NCBI GenBank assembly: GCA_950022655.1
Contig: OX465580.1
Coordinates: 125,595,016 to 125,659,015, forward strand
Reading direction: 5' to 3'
DNA length: 64,000 nucleotides
Origin: Alentia gelatinosa
Lineage: Eukaryota; Annelida; Polychaeta; Phyllodocida; Polynoidae
The notes below the pieces were generated by a model. That model worked only from the letters and a program-made list of their open reading frames with translations. It was not told where the DNA came from and ran no database searches. Positions 32,481-43,316 of the stretch are shown here, in pieces. Position 1 is the stretch's first letter. The number at the start of each line of letters is the position of its first letter. The translations under genes and the position numbers were made by a program.

Positions 32481-33127
32481 AAATCAATTAACTTAAAGCT
32501 CAGGCAACAGTATGCTCGTCCTCTAGCTTTATATATACGGACACCAGTGCCCGTCTTTACGGATGTTGCCAAGGTACAGGTGCCCGTCCTTAAAGGGCTA
32601 ATCAATCTGGAGAAATTATCAAAGGAAATTGGGGCCCTCGACTATTCTCATTGTACATTCTTATCAAAGTTACATGTTATTAAAATAGCATTGCCATGAG
32701 ATCATGCAACCTTATTAAAAGATAAACATCTCTATGAAAAAAATTATTTCAAATCATTCTGAAAGGAAATGGTTGGATAGTTTATTCAGTTTCTAACTTA
32801 AAACATACTATTTTCTGATGTTATGATACTACACAACATCACAAGAACAGTTAAATAACCTGAAAAACATCCTTAAAAAATCCAGCCAACAAGATCTTAC
32901 CTACTAAACTGAAAAGTAGCAGAATTTGGTGCTTCATATATTGGCAATAGACAAAACAAAACAATGAGAACTCGAGACTCCACATACGCGCAATATTCAG
33001 ACAAACCCTTCAGCTGTTCTCAAATTCAGGTTTGCATCTGATGTCTGGGAACCCAAAAGCCTGGCCTGTATATTAATTGTCAGAGCAGGCTTTTACTTTT
33101 GCGTAGAAAAGACTCTCCTGGTATAGT
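32481..33127. other. Noncoding, nothing recognised
   Basis: No gene or clear repeat was identified. Confidence 0.4.
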
Positions 33128-33745
33128 GCTGGTTCCACCAACACACAGGATATAGGGAGATTTATAACAATTTGGTTGTTTTACTAGGTTTCAAACAATT
33201 GCATGCATTTTTGCCGCGAACCATCGGTCAGGACACCTTTGCCATATTCTTGCCGCGATATGTCGGCAAAAGATCGTAAGGCATCACGGTAGTGGAATAC
33301 TAAAACATACACAGATCATCACGAAAAAATACCACCCCTCTCATAAGATCTCACACTCTCCAAGTGGTATTCTGTATAAGGTTCTCACTACGCACTATAT
33401 GGGAGAATTGAGAACCCACTGGCACATAGTATTCCCACTAGCTGGCATCATTGAGATTATAGGAATCTTTGGTTGCATTGATGTACGTCTTTAGCATGGG
33501 AGGCAGGCCAGTGGATTGTCAAGGCTCTAAGCCTAGGTTGTTAAGAATTCGTCTCCCATAGAACGTAGTGAGAGTACTTAGAGAGTGTGAGATCTTATGA
33601 GAGGGGTGAAAAATACATGTATCAACGCGCGCAATGTGTCACGGCAAAGGATGTAAGATATATCGCATCACAGTAAGATGTATCAAGATATTCCCAGATA
33701 CAACACGGCAAATGCATGATATTGGTGGAATCAGCACTTGACCCT
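33128..33745. repeat. MITE with TTCCACCAA ends, copy 2, carrying a nested MITE
   Basis: The outer ends GGTTCCACCAACA and TTGGTGGAATCAGCAC match copy 1 at 4450-4720, including interior blocks (AAGATGTATCAAGATA near 33677). Its middle holds an unrelated inverted-repeat element (33333-33608). Confidence 0.7.
33333..33608. repeat. MITE with 28-bp perfect terminal inverted repeats
   Basis: The arms 33333-33360 and 33581-33608 are perfect complements (CACCCCTCTCATAAGATCTC on the outer side). Secondary inner arms include CTCACTACG / CGTAGTGAG and TATGGGAGA / TCTCCCATA. It is nested in the TTCCACCAA element. Confidence 0.88.
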
Positions 33746-33797
33746 TTAGCGCTGGGTGCGAGTTGCAAAGCAATGCCCGTAAGGCTGGGTAGTAGTA

Positions 33798-34243
33798 AAG
33801 GGGGGCGTCCACCAACCACGACAAGGCTACGACAATGGCTTTCCGACAATGTCCACGACAGGTCTACGATTGGAGACCTTGTCGTGGTTGGTGGACCCTA
33901 ATTCCTGACAAGAGGCTACGACAAGGCCACGACAGTCTGCGACATGAAGCTTGTCGGGGGCTTGTCGGAGGGTTTACGACAAGGTTACGACAATATCGAA
34001 TATGTTCGATTTTTGCCACGACTGGAGCCTTGTCGTGGAGTGTTGTGGTTTCCTCGATATCACTGTCGTAGTGTGTCGGGACCATGGACGCCTTTTTTAC
34101 GGTAACCAGCAACGTCTACGACACGCCCCGACACCGCTGTCGCAGAGCTGCCCTTCTCACGACAAGGCTGCGACAAGGCACCGATAGGAACTTTCATGTC
34201 GGCACTTGTCGTACCCTTGTCGTATTTGGTGGACGCCCCCCTT
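33798..34243. repeat. CGACAAGG-array element with inverted ends, copy 2
   Basis: Ends AAGGGGGGCGTCCACCAA and its complement. The interior is saturated with CGACAAGG/CCTTGTCG variants. An internal inverted copy of the terminus lies near 33875-33895. Same family as 17930-18342. Confidence 0.88.
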
Positions 34244-34610
34244 ATCAGTATAAACCACCAGGGATGGGTCTTACAGGCAGATTGTAACATATTTAGCATA
34301 TGATCTCGTCATACAACACGTGATCTTTAATATCATTTTATGATTATTTCAAAATACCAAGTGTAATGTTATACCTACATTCTGTGAAAGTTTCAATTAT
34401 ATTAATCCATTATATCCTGAATTATGTCATATAGACTCTGATTTTGTAAGTCTCAGAAAATGGTGCCTTAAGGCATCACCCGGCCACACTCAGTGATGCA
34501 AAAGGGCATCACCCGGCGCCAATGGGTTAAGGCTACATGAAAATCCTCAATATCAACATTATGAAACTGGCCCCATGTTGCGTCACTAGCGGTCGTTATT
34601 GCCGTCAGGC

Positions 34611-34643
34611 GGAGGGCGGGGGAGGGCGGGGGAGGGCGGGGGT
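34611..34643 (+). repeat. G-rich tandem repeat, potential G-quadruplex
   Basis: Three tandem GGAGGGCGGG decamers, giving six runs of at least three G; another 12-G run follows near 34702. Structure is predicted from sequence only. Confidence 0.7.
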
Positions 34644-34885
34644 GTCGTAAGAAGACGTCAGCTCTGTGGTGGTGGCGTATGGATGCTGGGGGAGGGTGGG
34701 TCGGGGGGGGGGGGAGGTCTACTGTGCACCTGTTACTTCCCTAACGAGGTCCATTTGGTGGGACTTAGACTACCGGCCCTTTGTGAACACTGCCACAGTT
34801 ACTGACGGGGATTAAGGCGCATGGAGAGCCACTTGGACGGCGATAGCAGCATATGGTGCGATCCTTATTTATACACTGGGGCTCT

Positions 34886-35043
34886 TAGACTGGCCTCAGT
34901 CCCTGTATCCTACCCCTCCACCCCTTCTGAGTGACACAGGATTCATGGGCCAGTCAGAGAAGGACACATCCTATAATGAATTGTATTCCGATTTTCTTTA
35001 ATCATTTAATGAATGTTCATAATCAAAGACTTGAGCAAGTCTA
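34886..35043. mobile_element. T9 MITE, copy 1 (9-bp target duplication)
   Basis: A 158-bp element from TAGACTGGCCTCAGTC to GACTTGAGCAAGTCTA, flanked by the perfect 9-bp repeat TGGGGCTCT (34877-34885, 35044-35052). Nine-bp duplications are typical of Mutator-like transposons; the autonomous partner is not seen. Confidence 0.88.
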
Positions 35044-35129
35044 TGGGGCTCTGTGCCTGGTGCCAGTTGAATAATCTAAGCTCGTACGTGAAGACTCTTG
35101 GGTGTACGCCATAGAGACCCAGGGATGAT

Positions 35130-35480
35130 GTGCATCAATCTTATCACCCACTTAATACATAATGTCCATAGAAGACACATGGGCAGCATGCATCTACATA
35201 CCTGGAGCATAAAGATATGTTGCATGCTCCGGGCTGCAAAACCTGGTGCATACAGAAAATTAGTGAATACGAAAAAATAGTGCGTCCCTAAAATGAACTA
35301 ATATGGGAACTGCACTTGTCAGGAGAAGGTGGATGATAAATACAATGTAGACTGGTTCCGGATGAAAGCGGTTCTATGCTCCTTGGAGTTGCCTCTGCGC
35401 AATATCCTCGCATACGCTCTGATATTACTACGCGTCAACTCCTCGGAGCATGTAATCACTTGTATCTGAAACCAGTCAAT
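35130..35480. repeat. Family 2 twin-palindrome element
   Basis: A core from about 35139 (TTATCACCCACTTAATAC) to 35338 (GGTGGATGATAAATAC) is followed by a hairpin (GACTGGTTCCGGAT ... CTGAAACCAGTC) with inner GCAATATCC / GATATTACTACGCGTC. Internal CGGAGCATAC-type palindromes are shared with 23740 and 24005. Confidence 0.6.
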
Positions 35481-35614
35481 ATTATGAATTTATTCAACGT
35501 TCATGGACTGACACTGTCTTAGAGGACAAACTTAACGCGGGGTGTCCGTTAGGCGGGGTTCTACTGTACATAGGTACCCACAGTCTAAGACAGGGCGAAG
35601 CTATGTACCCCAAA

Positions 35615-35935
35615 ATACACAGTGTGAACTGCAAGGTATCTCCAGACTGAGACTGGGCATACCCGGTATGCCCAGTCTCAAACTGAAGAAACCTTAGGTA
35701 TGCCCAGTTGCAAGAGTTTGGGAATATCAAACATGTTTGATATTTGGCACTACTAGTCTGAGATGGGCATACCGATGTACCTCCAATCACAAGCGTTCCA
35801 GTTGCAGGGGAGTTCACACACATATTTGCTCGCACCTTGCGACTGGGCGTACCTTTAAGTTTGAAGCGCGGTGCTCAGACTAGAAATACCCGCTCGCAAG
35901 CCGCCAAGTCGCACAGTGTGAACTGGCCTTCAACT
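35615..35935. repeat. Element with nested palindromes, GTGTGAACTG ends
   Basis: It contains a 31-nt palindrome with one-base centre (35649-35679, GAGACTGGGCATACC and complement) and a 22-nt perfect palindrome (35723-35744). CAGTGTGAACTG occurs near both borders (35619, 35914). Class unknown. Confidence 0.55.
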
Positions 35936-35959
35936 ACGCCGCCACCGCACACTGAGTGC

Positions 35960-36098
35960 TAGACTGGCTCCAGTCCCTGCATCCAATGGCTACCCCTCCA
36001 CCTACCTCACCGCTCCACGCTGGGATACATACTATAATGAAATGTATTATGATTAATCATTTAATGAATGGTCATAATCAGAGACTTGAGCAAGTCTA
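35960..36098. mobile_element. T9 MITE, copy 2 (9-bp target duplication)
   Basis: A 139-bp copy with ends TAGACTGGCTCCAGTC and GACTTGAGCAAGTCTA, flanked by a perfect 9-bp repeat ACTGAGTGC (35951-35959, 36099-36107). Confidence 0.9.
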
Positions 36099-36882
36099 AC
36101 TGAGTGCTACCAGCACCTCCCATTGTTATATTGTTCGATTGGAATATGTTGTATAATTTTGGTATATCATTTTATTATATTGTAGTATTGTATATGTATA
36201 ATTTCTTATATCTCACATTAAACGCGTGATCTTCCATAAACCGGCACTGGCTGAGTGTTAAAACCAGTAAAATATTTGTCATGAACTCGACCAGTCTAAA
36301 TAAAGGAATTTAAAAAAAAAAAAAAATTCCTTTTGTCCCGCGCATCTAATTTCAACAACCTGGCACGAGTTTGTGTGTGTGTGGAGGAGGGCAGACTTTT
36401 CTCACCACCACCAAATTAGGGTTGGATTTCGGCGAGAGTCAACTGGAGGCAGTGTGCAGTGCGGGCGGGGAGTGGGGATGTGAGTGGCCGCGCTGTTGGC
36501 GCCGTGGTCCAACAGGTGGGCTGGGATTGCTGCTCGAGGTGTAGATTGGCCACCACCTCTGTCTCCGATTTTACAGAGGTTGGTCTGGTCCGACCATTTT
36601 AGGCCAGAGAGCTCGATACAACTATCTTGAGGCAGAGTACACTTCAGGGACATCGTGGAATATAAATTATGAATACTTACTTAAACGTATTATTAACTTA
36701 GCTAATTGACAATAAAGTCCAACTTCATGGTCCCTTTATCAAAATACACAAAAAAAAAAAAAATATATGGATAAAATGTTTCGAGAGTACGACAATCTCA
36801 AACCACAATAGCCGTTTGTGACAGAGTCTACCATGACAAACGATCTGCTGGAAGAATGATTCACTCTTCCAGCAGAGGTCCT

Positions 36883-37103
36883 GGGGGTTGTTTCATAATC
36901 TAGGATCGTACATGAAGAACCTTTTCTGAACCTCGCACAAGGGTTATCGTCTAATAATATTTAAGTCTGTTGGCTAAGACAATATTGGCCGTCCATAAGG
37001 TCGTCTATAAGTGTTGAATGAAATTGACCCACATTGTCCCTGGGTCTCTATGTCGTACAGAAAAGGGTCTACATGTACGATCCTGGATTGTGAAACGGGC
37101 TCC
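36883..37103. repeat. MITE with (G)GGCCCGTTT-type ends, copy 1
   Basis: Ends TTTCATAATCTAGGATCGTA and its near complement TACGATCCTGGATTGTGAAA. Interior blocks (TAAGTCTGTTGGCTAAGAC, GGTCGTC, CCTGGGTCTCTA) recur in copies at about 37835-38035 and 38139-38343. Confidence 0.7.
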
Positions 37104-37518
37104 TGACTCTGTTAGTAAGAAGATCAGCTATGCGGGTGCAAGTCAAGGTGGTTCGGTTCATATTCCATCCACCAGAGCTTACGCCTGGTATGCTCTGGTG
37201 ACCAGAGTACTCGAGGTGAAGGTGAAGGTGAAGATCCCAGAGAGAGCCGGGGCCCACTCGAGCCGGGACCGTCCAGTGGCCGTGTACAGTGTGTGGCCGA
37301 GTTGTGCCATGTAAAGGAGGAAAGTTACTCAATGCTTCGTGATCGCTAATCACAAACAGAACTACAAATGAATCAGGTCGTCACCAATGGACTATTGTTA
37401 ATACATCCATGGAGAGAGCGCCGGAAAGCATAGGTAAATGTATGATACTCCCTGATTAGAGCCCCGGGGGCCTGTTTTATAATCTTTCTTTTTTTTTCAA
37501 ACTTTTATAATTTAGGCT

Positions 37519-37729
37519 GTACAATCAACAGTTTTCCGTTGTCAATGTAATAAACGGACATGATCAATCAAATATGTATCTCAGTTCCATTACATGAGAT
37601 TTTTTTTGATTTTTTTAGTTCAAAAACATGATTTACGACAACGTTATTCGCCCATACAAGTTCCAGATATACATATTTGATTAATCATGTCCGCCTATTA
37701 CATTGACAATGGAAAACTGTTGATTGTAC
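37519..37729. repeat. 65-bp inverted repeat pair
   Basis: The arms 37519-37583 and 37664-37729 pair almost perfectly (GTACAATCAACAGTTTTCC and its complement at the outer ends). The centre is T-rich. Confidence 0.8.
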
Positions 37730-37834
37730 TTATGTTACATATACTGCATAATACCACCAAACCGAGATAACTAAGAGAAATGAAATGATTGTAATAATAC
37801 TGGTCTTGCATTAAAACCAGCTGTTATTAAGCTG

Positions 37835-38035
37835 AATCTAGGATCATACATGAAGACCCTTTTCTGTACCTTGTACAAGGTTTTATCATTTGATGATATT
37901 TAAGTCTGTTCGCTAAGACTTGAGGTCGTCCATAAGTGTTGACTATAGTTGACCCACATCGTCCCTAGGTCTCTACCATCTATGGCATACACAAAAGAGT
38001 CTCCATGTAGGATCCTAGATTATTAAACGGGTCCC
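37835..38035. repeat. MITE with (G)GGCCCGTTT-type ends, copy 2
   Basis: From TGAATCTAGGATCATACATG to AGGATCCTAGATTATTAAAC; the interior matches copies 1 and 3. Confidence 0.6.
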
Positions 38036-38138
38036 TGTCCCACATGCTGTCAATTCTAGTTATCAGTATTCAAAATGTAGTGATTAGATATTCAGATGTG
38101 TGGATGTGTGCTTTGTGGGTTGTTGCGTTTCCATGTCC

Positions 38139-38343
38139 GGGCACCTGTTTGATAATCTAGGATCGTACATGTAGACCTTTTTTCTATGCCATAGAGAGCT
38201 AGGGACGATGGATGGCTAAAACGACCTTATGGATGGCTAATACTGTCTTAGCGAAGAGACTTAAGTATCATTTAACGATAGCCCTTGTACGAGGTTACAG
38301 AAATGGGTCTTTACTTAGGAACTTAGATTATTAAACGGGCCCC
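38139..38343. repeat. MITE with (G)GGCCCGTTT-type ends, copy 3
   Basis: From GGGCACCTGTTTGATAATCT to AGATTATTAAACGGGCCCC. The interior order is reversed relative to copy 2 (CATAGAGAGCTAGGGACGAT early, GCCCTTGTACGAGG late). Confidence 0.7.
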
Positions 38344-38362
38344 AGCATGTGTTGCGTACGGT

Positions 38363-38660
38363 TTATTATCTCACCCTTGGTATTTTTCCCCATAGACTTA
38401 ACATTGGGAACTCGTACTCAATGCCCATGAAGTATTTAGGAAAAATACTCAATGGAGGATTACGTCACAAATGTTACTCAATGTGAAGGGTGAGATATAT
38501 TCAGAAACCTATTCAAATGTACGATGAGGGCTCGATCCTATCTTGTTGGAATCGCTACGTTATTCACGTGGCTTCGCCTTGTGGATTACTACACTATTCA
38601 AACTCGATGTGGATACATCTGACCTTAAATTTCCATAGGTATCCTCTATATAATCGACCG
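38363..38660 (-). repeat. Family 1 twin-palindrome element, copy d
   Basis: The core runs from TTATCTCACCC to GGGTGAGATA (38363-38499) with CCATAGACTTAACATTGGG. The linker ATATTCAGAAACCTA then leads into a hairpin whose tip is GTGGCTTCGCCTTG, the complement of the GGCGAAGCC tip in copies b and e. Confidence 0.7.
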
Positions 38661-39350
38661 ATGACCTCCGAGGAACTGTATATGACTGTAGTAAAAATGA
38701 TCGGTTGAAGACTGTAAGTATGGAAGGCAATGGTCCAATTATTCGCACGATTTACTCCAAGAATATAATATGCTTTTAGCTGCCAACAATTGTATAAGAT
38801 GAGAACCGCAACGGTCTTTTATATATCCGTCAGGCAGATTGACTATGACATTATACGCTATAAATGAGCTTACCATTTTGAAATACGAAGATGGATATTT
38901 AACATTCTTGAAATCCCTTTTACAATATCAAAAATATTTACATATATACACACACATACATATCATACTGCAGGCTGTATACCTCTTTTTCTGTATATAT
39001 CTTATGTAATACTTCAGAGTCCCTTGAATCTGTCAAAGTTCTGTCTTGCATAATTGTGGCAAAAGGAGATTGTGTTTACTGAGCTTAGCACACTCGTTGA
39101 ACACAATCTGTTAACCACACCTCACAAAGACGCAGCGATACAGCGTTGTTGCAAGAGAGAACAGAAAGCACTTGCTATGCTGGCAGTGCCTGAGTAGTCA
39201 CCTGAATGCCTGGTCATTACCAACCAATCCCCGATTGTGTCCCGTAACAAAACAACAACACGGATCAGGTAAAAACTGCGAGGTCACCATACCCGCTCAT
39301 AGAATTGGCGAGTCGGGTTTTCCAAGAACAGTTCACTACAACAGTGTTGT
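38661..39350. other. Noncoding, nothing recognised
   Basis: No gene or clear repeat boundary. Confidence 0.4.
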
Positions 39351-39368
39351 TAGACTTGCTCAAGTCTT

Positions 39369-39660
39369 TTATTTTATTACACACCTAATACGGAGTCTCC
39401 ATGCTAAGCCTACGGAGCCTAGAGATCGCTACTGAGTAGAATACGACACATCCGGAATATCCTAGGAGAATACGGCTTTTTCTCTAATAATTAATGGAAA
39501 GGTGAGTAATTAATACAATATTACCGTTATTTCGATCTGAGTGGCAGTATTCTCCTTGTAATTGCCACTACGTAATACTCATCACTCGGAGTTTTACTAC
39601 GCGTCAACTACGCGGAGAATACAGCTACTCAGATCTAAATCATGGTAATATTGTTTATCT
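39369..39660 (+). repeat. Family 2 twin-palindrome element (nested in T9)
   Basis: A core TTATTACACACCTAATACGG ... GGTGAGTAATTAATAC containing CATGCTAAGCCTACGGAG, then a hairpin (ATATTACCG ... GGTAATATTG; GTATTCTCC / GGAGAATAC arms, inner GTAATACTCATC and ACTACGCGTC). Same subfamily as 51835-52215 and 54090-54357. Confidence 0.75.
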
Positions 39661-39989
39661 GAACAGTCATTAAATGATTGAAGAAAACATGAATTCATGT
39701 AAAACTGCTGACCTATCGTCCCTAGTACCCGTATTTAAAATGTACGGCCGTGCTCAAAACTCGACAGACTTGATAGCTTCTACGTACGAATTTTAGAGTG
39801 GAAGAACCAACATCCATAATTTCATAGGAAAAGAGGTAAAATATTATTCAGAACGTTTGATTAGCGTGTATTCGCCGCCGAAAACATGCATTATAGTTAG
39901 TAAACAAGGTAGGTCGATTTACATTCCCTATGTTATAAGATAGGGACCATGGAACTGCAGTTTTAACCATGAATCAAAGCGAGGAGGGT

Positions 39990-40382
39990 TATTAGAGCGT
40001 GCTTGTACGTGCTAAATACATAATCTAGAGGTTAAAGTGGTCACATTGACCTTTCAGCGTGCTTCCAGAAAACTGTCCCTTTACTATCTGCATGCTGTTC
40101 AGTGTGATAGTGAGAACAGAGCAGGGAGCCAGTGTCTCAGGGTCTTAGAGGCATGCCCAGCTGACCATGACCAATCACTCAAGACTAAAATACCTCAAGA
40201 CCCACTGGTGCCTGATATGTTTGGACCCTAGACTCAGGCAGTTGTAGAAATAGCAAGTTGACTGGGTTCAAGTGGGTTACAGAAAACTGTCCATACACTG
40301 AATCTAACCCAAACGTTTTTATTGTTATTCATTTATAATTGCACGCTCATTCATCTATGCTGAACATCCTATTTGCTCCTAG
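39990..40382 (+). repeat. Family D 390-bp repeat, copy 2
   Basis: Full-length copy from TATTAGAGCGTGCTTG to TTTGCTCCTAG, inserted within a T9 element. Confidence 0.85.
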
Positions 40383-40438
40383 TAGTGTTAGTGTAGGGGG
40401 AAGGGTAGCAGGGACTGGAGCCAGTCTACTGTGTCGCC

Positions 40439-41669
40439 AACATGCCCGCACTCACAGGGATATGTCAACAGTCGTTGGTCTCAAGGCGGCCTTTCTCAGG
40501 TCAAAGCTTGTTTAATTAGGGTAATTCAGTTTGAATACTGTGGCACTTTAATTGGCCGCTTTCAGTCAGTGCGATGCGATTGTCGCATATGTTTACACTG
40601 TATATTGCCCCATGGCCCTCCCTGCAGGCGAAAAGTTCCTTCAACACAATCCCAGCAAAGTTCTTTATGGGAGTCTAATAGTTTTGTTTTTTTTCAATAT
40701 ATGAGCTTTGCTCTTCTTTATGAATCATCAATTCGGATGAGGTTTACGGGCGGATAATTCAATGATGAACAATCAGATATATTTCGTATTTGGCTACATG
40801 TGTGTTATCCTTTGGAGAACAATGTGAAAGCTGATTAAAGAGCGCAATCCATCCTCGAAGAATGAAACTCACTCCAGATCAAATAAGCGAAAGTTGTCTT
40901 ATCTTTTACTGTTTTTCCTTCTTTAATAAGCCACATAGAATAGTATCTATAAGTCTGCCTTGACTGTGGATAGAGGGCTTACGCTATCTACTTAGAATAT
41001 TTTTTATAAATCTATCTGTACTTTGGTTATTGTATCAAAGTTTGCACAGAGCGGTCTAAGAGTTGTTTATTACTACACCTATAATGACTATTGTCAGCTT
41101 TGAACTATCATTTACTTAATAGTTTATACAGTATTGTCTAAGGAAATGTTTGTTACACTTACAACATCTATTAGAAATATACTAAAATATTGGTGGTAAG
41201 CTTCATCATTTCATTGTCTCTCTTTCCTATGCTGTAACTTTGTGTAGTCTAGATCTCTGTCTTCTGCTCTCTATTACATGCCCCAATCCTTAGAATATAT
41301 GTCTAATAGCTTCGATTAGAGTGTTTTGCTAATAGGCAGAGATGAAACTCTCAAATCTATCATGTTATAGAAGATTACAGTAGCCATATCTAATTTTTTA
41401 TCATTTCATGAAAGGATTGACATAGTGAATCCTTTTGTCTTCAAAAAGACTAGAACTAAAAATGTCTATTTTTAGGAACCAAGTCAGTAATTGGGTGGGG
41501 GGTATGGTAAGGCTTGAAACTGGACCCCTGGTCATTTAACCAGGCCTTTATAGTTGGGACATTGATAGCGAATTGTTAGATTCTCTGCAGTAAGCTGGAA
41601 GCCTGTGTGAACATTCTAACCTCTAGATGACACATATGAGCGTGTCTTCCTATGCTCAAAAAGGTCTAT
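40439..41669. other. Noncoding, nothing recognised
   Basis: AT-rich; no gene, RNA or repeat recognised. Confidence 0.4.
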
Positions 41670-42061
41670 TATTAGAGCGTGCTTGCACGTGCTATATACA
41701 TCATCTAGAGGTTAGAGTGGTCACATTGAAATTCTAGTGTTCTTCCAGAAAACTATCCCTTCACTATCTGCATGCTATTCACTGTGATAGTGAGAAAAGA
41801 GCAGGAAGCCAGTCTCTCAGGGTCTAAAAGGCATGCCCAGCTGACCATGACCAATCACTTAAGACCAGAATACCTCAAGACCCACTTGTGTTTGATATGT
41901 TTGGATCCAATATAGGCCGTTGCGGAAATTGCTGACTTTACTGGGTGCAAGTGGGTTACAGAAAACTTTCCATTGACTGAATGTAACCCAAACATTTTAA
42001 TTCTCATTTATTTATAATTGCACACTCATTCATCAATTATGAACATAGTATTTGCTCCTAG
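41670..42061 (+). repeat. Family D 390-bp repeat, copy 3
   Basis: Full-length copy with the same ends as the others. A further 3'-end fragment of family D lies across 42110-42450 and is interrupted by family 1 copy e. Confidence 0.85.
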
Positions 42062-42126
42062 TAATGGTAGATCCATGAAAATCAACTGATTAGATTTGAG
42101 GCCCTGCTTATACCTGATGAACATAC

Positions 42127-42429
42127 TATCGTAAAACTGGATGAGGTTTAATCTTGACCACCGTATGCCACGACTGGAGTTTGGCATAGTGACTTCATGA
42201 GGCGAAGCCGAGTGAAGTCCAGAGGCAAAACTTCAGGAGTGGAATGCGGTGGCCACGATTAAAACGAATCAGGTTTTGATTTTATCCTACCCCGTCTCCT
42301 CGATTTTGGAATATTATGTGATAACAATTCTGTATGCCACTAGTGGCATATAAAACTCTGTATGCCAGTCAGCGTGGCATACGGACACTCAATGTAAAGC
42401 CTATGGGATTTTATATTAGGGGTAGGATA
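42127..42429 (+). repeat. Family 1 twin-palindrome element, copy e
   Basis: The hairpin half has tip GAGGCGAAGCCGAG. The core runs from TTATCCTACCCC to GGGGTAGGATA with CAATGTAAAGCCTATGGG. It is nearly identical to copy b. It splits a family D 3' end (GAACATA | CTATTTGTTCCTAG); the repeated CTA at both junctions may be a 3-bp target duplication. Confidence 0.88.
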
Positions 42430-42477
42430 CTATTTGTTCCTAGTCTCTTCAGTATAATGTCCATGGATGGACGGATC

Positions 42478-42705
42478 GTTTGACTGACTGGATGAGAACT
42501 GACTGACTTAATGGCGATCTGGCTGACGTGCTGACTGACTCCCGGCACACTGCTCGTGGAATGAATCATTAACCAAGTGAATAACAGCTGCCAGACTGGC
42601 TGACGGGTAGAAGCACTGATTGGATCACAACAGGTGACTGGGTCTGGGGACAGACTTTCTTGTTGGATGATTGACTGACTGACTGGCAGGCTGGCTGGTT
42701 ATTTA
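42478..42705. repeat. Degenerate GACTG-type tandem repeat
   Basis: Scattered runs of GACTGACTG and TGGCTGAC units. Low-complexity DNA. Confidence 0.65.
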
Positions 42706-42885
42706 ACAGGTAGGCTGTGGAAATGGCTTGCTGGTAGAACGACTTAGCAATTTCCAAGAACCACATATCATGCCCACTTTGGTAGACGTGGAGTAATTAA
42801 AAACGGCTCCGCAGGTGCGACAGAGTCGTCGTGCAGTGTGGTAAAGGTGTTGACGATAAATGCATCGCACGAGTTTGATACCGGG

Positions 42886-43315
42886 AACACACCAAGCGAG
42901 TGAAGGCGGCGATCTCTGGAATCGGCAATACAAAAATAACATATGAATTTCAGAGTAATATCTCCTAATGATACTTTAATGTCTCGGAAGTAATAATCAG
43001 GTGAAATATAGAATAAAAGCTCAAATACTTGCCATTTTGTGTTGGCGATTCCGGATATCGCTGCATTTCTCGCCTGGTGTGTCTGCAGCAATACAGTCAT
43101 GCCGGAAGCACACCAAGCGAGTCAAGGCGGCGATCTCTGGAATCGCCAACACAAATTTGCGTGTATGTGAGATATTATTTCATAGGAATATCTCCTGCCT
43201 ATAATTTAGCATCTTGGAAGCAACAATCAGGTGAAATATGAAATGATAGCTCACATATAGGCCAGTTACAGAACTCGCTGCGTTTCTCGCTTGGTGTGTC
43301 TCCGGCTTGACCAAC
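42886..43315. repeat. Two adjacent MITE copies with GACACACCAAGCGAG ends
   Basis: Copy A is about 42886-43083 and copy B about 43106-43316. Both begin ACACCAAGCGAGT(G/C)AAGG, continue GGCGATCTCTGGAATCG, and end TCTCGC(C/T)TGGTGTGTC. The outer motif of copy B (CCGG...CCGG) suggests ends starting CCGG. They share 60-80 bp interior blocks (AATATCTCC, AATCAGGTGAAATAT). Confidence 0.75.
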
Positions 43316-43316
43316 T

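Larger units (their letters stand above)
39351..40438. mobile_element. T9 MITE, copy 4, broken up by nested insertions
   Basis: The left end TAGACTTGCTCAAGTC is at 39351 and the right end GGGACTGGAGCCAGTCTA stops at 40438. T9 interior (CAGTCATTAAATGATTGAAG) reappears at about 39664. Between the pieces lie a family 2 element (about 39369-39660), an unassigned 290-bp stretch and a family D repeat (39990-40382). The flanks CAGTGTTGT and CTGTGTCGC match at 6 of 9 positions, so the duplication has decayed. Confidence 0.6.

Noticed and set aside
35729..35738. AAACATGTTT as a p53-family half site
   Set aside because: A 10-bp match inside a longer palindrome, with no gene nearby; not informative.
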